Assembly: GCA_032622095.1 (NCBI GenBank)
Contig: CP136062.1
Coordinates: 166,166,090 to 166,230,089, forward strand
Direction: 5' to 3'
Length of the DNA stretch: 64,000 nt
Source of the DNA: Siphonodentalium dalli
Lineage: Eukaryota > Mollusca > Scaphopoda > Gadilida > Siphonodentaliidae
Shown here piece after piece: positions 44,101 through 56,100 of this stretch (its first letter is position 1; each line of letters begins with the position of its first letter). Made by a program: the position numbers and the translations under genes. The notes under the pieces are model-generated. The model saw only the letters and a list, made by a program, of their open reading frames with translations, was not told the DNA's origin and searched no databases.

Positions 44101-47100
44101 TATAATATATTATCTTGAGCGCATTACCATTTCTGACATTGGTTTTCTTGTCATAACTCGGTGAGCGAACTATCGCCCGGGCTATATTCATCGAACTAAT
44201 GTATTAACCACCTGCCGAAGTCACGGTTGTCACGAGGCGAGAATTATGTCATAATAAAAACACGCATATAAATTTCGTACGACAAAATAACTCCACCGAA
44301 GGATAGATGGTGGGTCATGTGTGAACCGTTACTATAGCTCACTAAGAAATCCACGACCGTTGCGAAGTGTACACGTGACTAATTCGGCTATCATTCTTCG
44401 CGGTTGTGGAATATGAACGCCAAATTAATTTCTTTTTAAACCCAAATCTGTTCGATATCTGTAGTTTTGCAGTATCTGAGATGAGTTGTTTGGATAGCTC
44501 AGTAGTTTATACACGGTGGGGAGTCACGTGAATTTGAGTGGATGAGAATCACGCATTCAAAATGGCCGAGCTTATCGCAAACGCGACCAGAAACGAAGAA
44601 AAAAGGTAATAAACTAGGTTAATGATATATTACATTATATTATTTTGGCAGCTACGAGCATATGCTATACTATTTTACAAATAAGCTGATACAGTAATGC
44701 CCTAAATTATCGACTCCTTAACCACAGCAGAATTATGGGTAACTTTTCCGGATTTAGTCGGAATTATGGCTAGTTGCCATTCATCGGAAAGCTCAGTGAG
44801 AGCTTTCCGGTGATTGGCAACAAGTCATATTTCCGACTAATCCTGAAAAATTACCCATAATTCTGCTGTGGTTAAGGAGTCGATTATTTAGGACATTACT
44901 GTACCTCATGTGTGTCCAAACTCACAGTTGTTTGCTTTAACATTCTGACCAACGTTGTTAATTGAAGTATTTTCCTAGTTGTATGGACTGGAGTATCAAA
45001 CGAACCTTGGTCAGAATGTTATAGAAAACTACTGACTATTTCAAAACAAATAAGGTATCAAATTGTTTTTAAAATAAACTAGCATATGCTCGTAACAGTC
45101 AAAATGCTATGTTTTGTGTCAGTTCCTCATATATTATGTTTTTGTGCGTATACACATTTTGAATGCATGGTACTCACCATCCTCGAAACCACGTGATTCG
45201 TGTTACAGCTTGTTGACATCATTCTGTCGAATATATAGAAAACATGAATGTTGAAATTGCCGCCATTTTCTAAGCAAATGATGACGTATGTTACATGCAT
45301 GGTACTGGATACACTGGACACGATTTCGAATGGTTCCTATATATAATTACATTCCACTTTTCCATTACATCCACTTTTCATTCGATTCACAGGAAGGTGT
45401 TGGTTGTCCCAAGCGGATCTCCCACTTCCAATTCACGTCATGGCCTGATAAGGGTGTTCCCACCAAGATAGGGCCGCTAGTGTCCTTCAGGTACAGAGTA
45501 CGTCAGATGACAGCTGGTAAAGGGCCATTGGTCGTCCACTGTAGGTAAGGTTTTAGAGTTTGTGAAATCATCTACAACTCTATTGCGAAAATTACTGGAG
45601 CTTCCTAAAATTTTGTGAAAACCCCTGTGCCAATGCATTCTCTTATATATGCGAGTCTCCCATAGGGAGCCTCGCACAATAGTATATACATGTAAGATAA
45701 TACATTGGCCTAACATTATTTACATTGACCTTGTAAGCAAGTACATTCTCTTACATATGCGAGTCTCCCTATATGGGAGACTCGCATATATACATGTAAG
45801 AGAATGCACTGGCATAGTACATTTAATGCTGCAGCAGCGCGCTCCCGTCATGAACGGGTTAACGGGTTAAAGATGCCATGTCCGATTTGACTCATTACAA
45901 ACTGCAATTTGTACATCTATATACCACGATTAATTAGATCCTAACCATATAACACTATTAATATGATGTACTGATGGTCAGATCGACTTTCAAAACAGAA
46001 AGTTTTAACCCTTTACCCAACAAACCGGCCAAAACTGGCCAAATAAAGCTTCAACAGCCTAAAATCTCTTCGGTCTGTCTCAATAGAACCATACAAATAT
46101 GGATATCATTGGAACCGGCTCATTGACCACATTGTGATGGTTACAGTTATGCCCTGTGCCAATGCATTCTCTTATATATGCGAGTCGACCATAGGTCGCC
46201 TCGCATATATAAGAGAATGCATTGGCCTAAAAAAACACTTTTTACCATTTTTTCTTACATTCTTTAACAATTTTTAATGTGTTAAGCCAATGCATTCTCT
46301 TATATATGCGAGGCGACCTATGGTCGACTCGCATATATAAGAGAATGCATTGGCACAAGGCCGTTCTGTTGGGTAAAGGGTTAACACGTTTTGAATTTTG
46401 GACAACCCAGCAGCAATTTCAATAATCGTATCATATTTTGTGAATGTTCACGATGCTTGTGTGATATTAATGATGGCGATTGCAAGTTTTCTTTCATTTG
46501 TATTGCCTGCAAAGCGAAAACTTGACTCGTGGAATTCGGAACTGTTTGGTGTAAAACCGTACACATATATACATTATTTTAGACAAAAATTATATATAAA
46601 TGTATGTGAAATTATTATTTACAAGCGATCAAGAAAATTACATAGAAGAATCACAACCAATAATCGCCATTAATGTCGACATATATTGTCATAAATGTAA
46701 TCGCACTACATATGCCAGGGAGCCAGTTTAATACACATTGCTTAAAACTGATAATTCATCAAATATCCATGTGAAACAACAGGTGTTAAAGGGGTACTGT
46801 ACGCCATTTTCATTCAATTTCCGGTGACAAGAACGATCTAATATCGATAATATATAGAAACATAAGTAATTTGAGTCGAAGATGTATTCTGTAAACGCTC
46901 AGGTTAATAGGCTATCTTAAAATTTAATAATTTAAAAGTTAATAATTTGATATAAATTGAATTTATGACTGGAGCCATAAAATGGCGTCAATTAAATTAC
47001 GAATTACCGTAATCAAAAATAGTAATTGAGGGATACTGGATTTTTAAACCGATCGCACACACGATTGCTTAAAATATTATGATGATACGGGGAGAACACT

Positions 47101-50100
47101 CAAGCCACTCACTGACTAGCGACGATACAATAACTTAAATGATTATATGGGACTAGTATGCATATAATATAACTTTTATTTGATTCATTTGGTTGAAAAC
47201 TTTACAAAAATTACTCGACAACGACAATTTGTATTTTTGCATTCCGGTAAATTTGTCATCCGTAACATGACTTCGTACTCATCAGACTTTCAAATAATGG
47301 AAAAATTGTTACCTTATTCACCGACTCGGAGACTATAGAAACCAACAACAACATGTGGCGTACAGTACCCCTTTAAACACATAAAGCTTTATTTGTAGTG
47401 TTTCAAAAGATATGTCTTCAGTCACAATTTGTTATGTTCTAAAATCTTAAAATAGTAGAATTTTTGTCCCAGTTCGTGGAAGTGAGAAACAATATATATT
47501 TCTATATAATGAGTACAGTTGTGGTTTCCTAGAACTTCACGCGAGATTTACAGGTTCGGGAACCTATACGTCATAATTTGCTCGAACATTGCGGCAAGAT
47601 ATCACGCCTGGTAATTTTGAAACCATCCCCGGGCTATAGTCCTCGAACTATTTACCGGCCTACTGACGTCACGGTTGGCGCGACGCGAAAATTTTGTCCT
47701 GTACCGTAAGTGTCATTCGTCATCATCATCATCGTCGTCGTCGTCATCATACTCATTGTCGTCATCCTCATCGTCGTCGTCGTCGTCGTCATCACCGTCA
47801 TCATCATCATCATCATCATCAACATCATCATTATCATCATCATCATCATTAGCGCCGCCATCGTCATGATTGTTTCAACGTCATCAGCATGTATATGGTC
47901 ATTATCTTCCTCATCATCATAACAATCATCATCATCATCATCGTCCTCCTCCTCGTCGCCATCATCATCGTCACCATCGTCATCATCAACGACGTCAACG
48001 TCATAATCATCCTTATCATCGTCATAGTCAATCATCGTCTCGTCGCTATCGTCATCATGTTGCCATCATCGTTATCGCAGTTGCATGTAAACATATTTTG
48101 TTGCATAATATGACAACGGGATTGAGACACAAGTTTTACAACTTACATAGGATCTCGCTCCTCACATAACTGTTTTACACAAAACGAACATAAAATACAA
48201 ATTACAAACATGATCATTTAAATTTATTGGGGGGGGGGGGGTGGTTAATCTCGTGGGTTGGTGGTTCAGGTGAATTGTCGCTCTCTGTGTAGTGATAATA
48301 CAACATGTAGTTACTTTCGTTTTGCGGCAGAGATATGCACTGTGTGACATTAAGGTGTATTATTAAAGTTTAAACCGCGATGTCGAGGTTGTGTATAATT
48401 GTACAGCCCTAAATATGTTCCTGTTAGCTTGTATTATTCAGAGTAGTATCTCCAAGGAGGAGTTTCTCGAGGTTAATATTTTTTACACCAGGGGTATCAA
48501 GTTGGTGAAATAACAAACATCGTTGATCTGTATAAAAAACAAACAAAAAATAAAGATTTGCTTCTTCTGTCAGGTGACCACAACGACAGCTTGGTTGTCC
48601 GATATGAAGTTAGAAAATGTGTCAGCGTTTAAATCGCTACTGTAATTTCGAAGTTTACAATGAGTGACGTTTATCGCGCGATTTCCGAAATTGAAATAGT
48701 CTGGTGGATGGATCAGTCGTTAGGTATTTTGTTTCCAAAAGGGAAGATGATTCTTTGATTTTATTTGACAGGGTGTTCCGTTCCCTAGTTGTATTTGGAA
48801 AAAAACTGTGTGTTCAAATTGCTGTTCTTTTGAATGAGTATGGATGAAAACTTGTTTTATCTCTAAGATCATATCTAGCAGATGATTCGGGGCGGGTGGG
48901 TAAGAGATTGTTGAGGTATTTAGGGGTCTCGTTATTAGTTATTCTGTACATGATATTCATATATTTATTCTATGAGAGTTCCTTCTGTTTGTTAATGTTT
49001 GCCACCCCAATTCTACAAGCACGTTTTTTATAGGTACGGATAGCGTAAGACCTGTATTAATCCGACCCGCGTCTGCTTGGATGTGATCTAATTTTGAAAT
49101 TGCATTTGTCCGACAACGTCAGCATAATCCATAAGGGGCAGTATGTACGCTCGATAAATTGTGTCTAAGGTTATCCTATTTAAGGAATATTTCAATTGTC
49201 GTAAATATACAAGACGCCTTGAAGACGGCCATATATTTTCTTTGAAAACTCATTGATATGTTTGTTACAGTTAAGGTCACTATGTATTTTCAAGCCGGGG
49301 TTCAAGCCTGAAAACAATTCTGACAAATTAATTACATTGAAATTGTATACTGTTCGAGGAAACAACGCTATTGATTCTACTTTCTAGAATTGAATGGGGC
49401 TTACCCAGAAATGAAATTCCTGTTGGGACACAGTTGTGGTTAATTATGTTAATGCACACCTTTATCGGCAATTATTTGAACTCTTATTGTTTTCAGTGCC
49501 GGAATCGGTCGAACTGGTACCTTTATTGCTATCGACTATCTGATCAATCAGGGCGTCGCTCGAGGGGGCGTTGATGTTAATGCATGTGCAGAAAGACTAA
49601 GGAGACAAAGAGTGAACATGATCCAAGTTGTGGTAAGTGAACAATGTCTCCTCCCCGACGGAGTCCGAAGATACATCGGTGTTGATGCTATTGAAAACTT
49701 TGCATCCACGTAGGTCTTCGTAAAGGTATAGGTACATGCGTGTAAAAGTTTCATGCAACAACAATCACCCGCGTTGCTCATTTCCCTAAAGCTACCGTAC
49801 AATGTGAAGCAATGGGATAATGTTTGGTATTGACAATAACGCATTTGTTCTATTTTGGATATACATGTACACATATCTTCAAATTATAATACAGTTTTTG
49901 GCGAAACGAAATTTCGAAATGAACTGATTTGCCAGGTGCGAGTCCTATAATTTCATCATTTCCTCACTATATTAGCTGATTTGAACATTCAAAGTATACG
50001 TATGTGCATACCCTATATCCTCTCCATTCCAGGATCAGTACAAGCTGGTATACGACTGTGCGCTGGAAGCCTTGACTATCGGTGAGATGCGATATAATAC

Positions 50101-53100
50101 TAACTCATTCCAGGATGATCTAAGGCAGCTCAAAAGACCCAACCCAGACAGCGGCAAACCACGACTCCAAGAACAAATGGACGTGAGTTTTGGTTTCTAG
50201 AAGTGTATTTTCTCGCGCGCTTAAAGGCTACCAAGGCACTGGTAGCAGATACTGTGTGAATAGAACATGACAACGTAATAAGAAATATAATCTCAAATGT
50301 GAAATGAAACCATGTACAGTAGAACATTTGAACGTGATTGGTCCAACGAAAATAAACATAAACCGCAGGTTAGAAGACCGGCTGCGCGTATAGGTTATAA
50401 CCCGTATATGTAAATGTTATTCCCCGAGATCTCAGTTGTTCGAAAATCAGACAAAAATCACCGAGGCGAAGCTGATGTTTTATTTGGCCGAACAGCGTCG
50501 GGAGGGCAAGGGGAATATCTGATAGCTGGTGATATTAAATCCACATAGCAGTACCTCATATCAAATACCACTATATTTATTGAAAATGGAAGTTCGATTA
50601 TAGTGTGGGGAAACATACCTATGCTGCATGGACATTTAGGCAAACATAAGCTTCAAGCTTAGGAAAATTACCAATTATGTGCACCCCGCGCTGAAGATAA
50701 ATACACCTGCCCGAAACATATACCCAAAATGGTGATATATAGAGATACAGGATAATGACGACACACGACAAATGTATTTCACACCTATACATGTACATCT
50801 AGTGAAAACATCCATAAAATATACTAGGACCATGTACATCTAGTGACAGTAGCCATCAGATAGATTAGCAACTTGGCTTGGATTAGCGAGGAACACACAA
50901 TGATACCGTTGAGTGTATCGAGTCATGCCCTGGGAAATCTGTTCAGTCAATCGCCGAACACCGAACACAGACCATGCACATTATTTTTTCCCAATGTGTT
51001 CCACTCACAATCACGATATATAAACGGGCGATGGCATCATTACGTGGGTGATTGAGTTAGGGTGAAGAGGGTAATTCGACAGATCAGCCAATGCATTGTA
51101 GCTCTTACATGTTTATTAAGCGAATGGTGGACTAGAAAACCTTCCCTGTGGAGCCACAGGCCGAAAATCTTTATAAACAGCATATTGTTGTACATTCTGG
51201 CAATTGACTAGCTTCAAAATTACTTACTAAACTAATACAACAAAATTGATGTACACCAAGACAACCAGTCATGCAGTGACATTGTGATAGGGGTTGGTGT
51301 GTGTCACGTACACCATCCCCATCAAACCAAAATAGGTTGAAATTGTGTTTGATAGTTTTGTCAACCAATATTTAGCATGAAATATGTTGTTTAGAACAAA
51401 AGGCATTGTTCAACTGTTGGTCAATTGTTCGACTTAAATATAGCCATCAGTTGAAAACTTTCCAGCCACAGGGTGTCTCAGGTTGAACATTTGCAACCTC
51501 TGGAAAATGTGTGGTCCTAGTTGGAACATTTGGGCTCAAATGGGGATGTAATTTCCCGGACTTGTATGTGTCCTAAAATTATGTAAAACAAGTAGCAATT
51601 GTCACATGTTTATGTGGAGACAGCAATTTATAAACATATAGGGGTGTACATTGCTTGTCTACATTTCAGATCATAAGGCAACTGTCCCGACGCCACACGG
51701 AAGATGATTTCACGTGCGCTCGACTCCCAGAAAACCGAGACAAATGTAGAGACCATAATATACTCCCCCGTAAGTAACCCGTTAATGATAATGGGTAGGG
51801 GTTATCCCTTAAGTTTCACGTGGCGCTCTCTGTGGCTGCATATTACTTCCCCCAAGCTTGAAGAAATAACCACATCCTTTTGACCACCTTAACTATTTCT
51901 ACTCTTCTACCTAAACATCGAATACATTGTATGGTTAATCATCAGTTTATTTAATTCAACCAAGTACACTCACGTTTTATTACGCGCGTCGTGTGTATAA
52001 TAATGTACAAATTCTTGTTTCGCCTGGGCGCTGCCATAGCGCGGGGGGTTCTATTTATATAATGTTAATTATTGGGACACATTAAAAGTTGTAGTGCGAC
52101 CCCGAGGCCGAGCTGTAGTGCTACCCCGAGACCGAGCCCGGTAAAAAGTGTAGTTGAGAATTTCAATTTCGTTTATTGGCGTTTATATTATGTCAATAAT
52201 GTTGATTTTTGGTTTGTGATAAGCTATGCCAATTACAGATAACAGAATTGAAAACGATTCTATAATTACAATCATGGGTATATAATATATGATCTTGAGC
52301 GCGTTACCATTTCTGACTAATGCATTCTTGTTTCTTATTGTCCGCTAATACTGACTTCGTCTGAACCCGATTTTGGCGCACTGTATAATGTATAGTAGGA
52401 GCTGCACGGGGACGTATATAACACAAATCTTACCGATAACTTCTCGCGGTATAGTGATTCCATTGTCTTACGACAACACATGTATGTGTGTATTCTAATC
52501 GCACTATGTGGCCGGCTGTCTCAGAACAATATCGATTGGTTGTACTCATATGGTAATGATTATGGGATATTTTCTGGACACATTTCCTTACACATTTCGC
52601 TGATATTTGATATATGTATATGTATGGTCCCTTGTATTGCATATGTGCATGTCGGTGATTAATGTGTATACACAGACTTGCTGAATTACTTGAATCACTT
52701 GTATTACTCTAGGAGAAATGTTATGACTCGTTTGTTTTGCATGTTGTTTAAAAATGTCCGGTCCAATGTTGATACCCAATTAGCCAAAATTTCCTACGCA
52801 AATTTTCAGCTTACCATTAAAATAACAATTAAAACTACTTGCAATCACCATCATACGTGTAACACAGACATCGCGAAAATCCATCAACAAATTCATAAGT
52901 AATACGTCGAAAATTATCACCAAATCTACTAATTGAGAACGCTTTTTGTTATGTACCGCTTTTTGGCGACGGAAGCATGGACACTCTTTATAAGTAAAAA
53001 CCACTAGAAATTATGCTAGTCTAACAAAAATTCAAATCATGCTAAAACGTTATATTTTGAACGTCGATATATGGCATCAAAACCTCTTATATGTGACGTC

Positions 53101-56100
53101 ATATCGGGCAGGGCATCTCTAACTATACAGTGCTTAATGTAAATTTCAGCTGAGAAGTGCCGTCCCTACCTCTCAACATTTGGCTATTCCAGTGACTTCA
53201 TCAATGCTGTATATATTCCGGTGGGTATAATTAATGCTGTATATATTCCGGTGGGTATAATTAATGCTGTGTATAATCCCGTGGGTATAATTAATGCTGT
53301 ATATATTCCGGTGGGTATAATTATTGTTGTATATATTCCGGTGGGTATAATTAATTATGTATATATTCCGGTGGATATAATTAATGCTGTATATATTCCG
53401 GTGGGTATAATCAATGATGTATATATTCCGGTGGGTATAATCGATGCTGTATATATTCCGGTGGGTATAATTAATGCTGTATATATTCCGGTGGGTATAA
53501 TTAATGCTGTATATATTCCGGTGGGTATAATTAATGCTGTATATATTCAGGTTGGTATAATCAATGCTGTATATATTCCGGTGGGTATAATCAATGCTGT
53601 ATATATTCCGGTGGGTATAATTAATGCTGTATATATTCCGGTGGGTATAATTAATGCTGTATATATTCCGGTGGGCATAATTAATGCTGTATATATTCCG
53701 GTGGGTATAATCAATGCTGTATATATTCCGGTGTGTATAATTAATGCTGTATATATTCCGGTGGGTATAATTAATGCTGTATATATTCTGGTGGTATAAT
53801 CAATGCTGTATATATTCCGGTGGGTATAATTAATGCTGTATATATTCCGGTGGGCATAATTAATGCTGTATATATTCCGGTGGGTATAATCAATGCTGTA
53901 TATATTCCGGTGTGTATAATTAATGCTGTATATATTCCGGTGGGTATAATTAATGCTGTATATATTCCGGTGTGTATAATCAATGCTGTATATTTTCCGG
54001 TGGGTATAATTAATGCTGTATATATTCTGGTGGTATAATCAATGCTGTATATATTCCGGTGGGTATAATTAATGCTGTATATATTCCGGTGGGTATAATT
54101 AATGCTGTATATATTCCGGTGGGTATAATTAATGCTGTATATATTCCCACCAGTGTATATTCCGGTGGGTATAATTAATGCTGTATATATTCCGGTGGGT
54201 ATAAGTATTGTTGTATATATTCCGGTGGGTATAATTAATGCTGTATATATTCCGGTGGGTATAATTAATGCTATATATATTCCGGTGGGTATAATTATTG
54301 CTGTATATTTTCCGGTGTGTATAATTAATGCTGTATATTTTCTGGTGGGTATAATTAATGCTGTATATATTCCGGTGGGAATAATTATTGTTGTATATAT
54401 TCCGGTGGGTTTAATTAATGCTGTATAAATTCCGGTGGGTATAATTAATGCTGTATATATTCCGGTGGGTATAATTAATGCTGTATATATTCCGGTGGGT
54501 ATAATTAATGCTGTATATATTCCCACCAGTATATATATTCCGGTGGGCATAATTAATGCTCTATATATTCCGGTGGGTATAATTATTGTTGTATATATTC
54601 CGGTGGGTATAATTATTGTTGTATATATTCCGATGGGTATAATTAATGTTGTATATATTCCGGTGGGTATAATTATTGCTGACAAGATAGTGTTCTACAT
54701 CGTAGTACGCTCGGAACGTTTTCGCGAGATTTTTTTTCAAAAAATTCGCCCCTTTTGCTGTCCGTGAAATATTGGAAGAAAATTATAAATAAAATTTATA
54801 TTAATCGGACAATTCTCGTTCGAACTTCCAAAAATCTGTCCACGTTATTTGATAGAGGGTATAAAAGATAGGTTGACAAATACACGACATTTGATATACC
54901 GGCTTCATATGCTACGAAATATACTTGCCAATCGTCACAGCCATTTTTCAATTTTTCCATGAAAAAAAACACTCTTTATTTCTACCATATCACGAATAGA
55001 CATGAACGCTCTTTGTTGTTGTTCCATGCCGTGCAAATGGCTTTTTGTTTTTGTTTGGGAAGGTGTATTTGTTATGACTTCAATGCGTCTTTTATAGACA
55101 TAATACTCGTATAGAAAAGTAATTCAAGTATTTATCGACCTATTTCGATACCCGGAAAAATTCAAAAGCGAATATTGTTAGGTGTAGTTTTGAGAACAAA
55201 CCGCTAAGTGGCTTATAATTTATAGAAGTTTTTTTTCCGGACAGGTGCCATCGATTCATATCATTTATTAGGTCAACGTAAGTAATACGTATAATACTTT
55301 CAGGGCGTAATTATGCCAAATTTAATTGCGCATATGTAACCGTATAGGGGGGTCAATATTGTGCCTAAATGATTTCATTGTGATTTTGGGACGCTGTTCG
55401 CCCATAATTTACCGTATAATTGATACAAAAGGCGGAAAAAAGTGTCTGCGTTTTCGCTTTAAAACATCTGTAAACCATTAGCACAAGGTCATCTTAGAAT
55501 AACTATCAAAAACCATATATCGAACTATTTCTTTATAAGCTACACTCGTGTTTGTCCACATCGTGGATACTCATTATATTTAGGTAATCGAATTTACCAA
55601 TGAAAAACTGGGGAAAATGACAGATTTCCCCCAAAAAGGTAAGTTAGGTGCGACGGATAAATAACATATTACATATTTTGGACTCGATCGGCAGAGTCTT
55701 GCCCAATTAAATGTTCAAATCGCCCGACGGTTGTAAATTTCAAGCCTTACAATACATTGGTGGGAAATTTTAGACCTGAAGTAGGTTGAATTTGTTCTCG
55801 AAATTTGACATTCCAATTAAAGGGGTACTGTACGCCATTTTCAATAAATTCCCAGTAACAACAACGATCAAATTTGTGATAATATATAGAAAAGTTCGAA
55901 GATATAGTATGCAAACGTTCAGGTTATCGTACAATCAAAGTTAATAATTTGATATAAATTTAGTTTATGGCTGAAGCCATAAATTAAATTACGAATTTCC
56001 GTGTACAAGACGTAATCAAATAAATTGACGGATAGTGGATTAGGTAACGCGTGGCACACATGATCGTGTAAAAAATTATATTGATATATACGGGGCGTAA

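Noticed and set aside
47652-48169. Asp/Met-rich, Ser-rich and Ile/Val-rich frames over the triplet repeat
   Set aside because: All frames on both strands stay open because of CAT/CGT triplets.
49290-49315. GGGTTCAAGCCTG resembling a tRNA T-arm
   Set aside because: No matching acceptor, D or anticodon arms nearby; it lies at the edge of the LINE fragment.
53771-54685. 304-codon minus-strand frame repeating IPTGIYTALI
   Set aside because: It is the complement of the 30-bp array; the open frame results from the unit being a multiple of three without stops.
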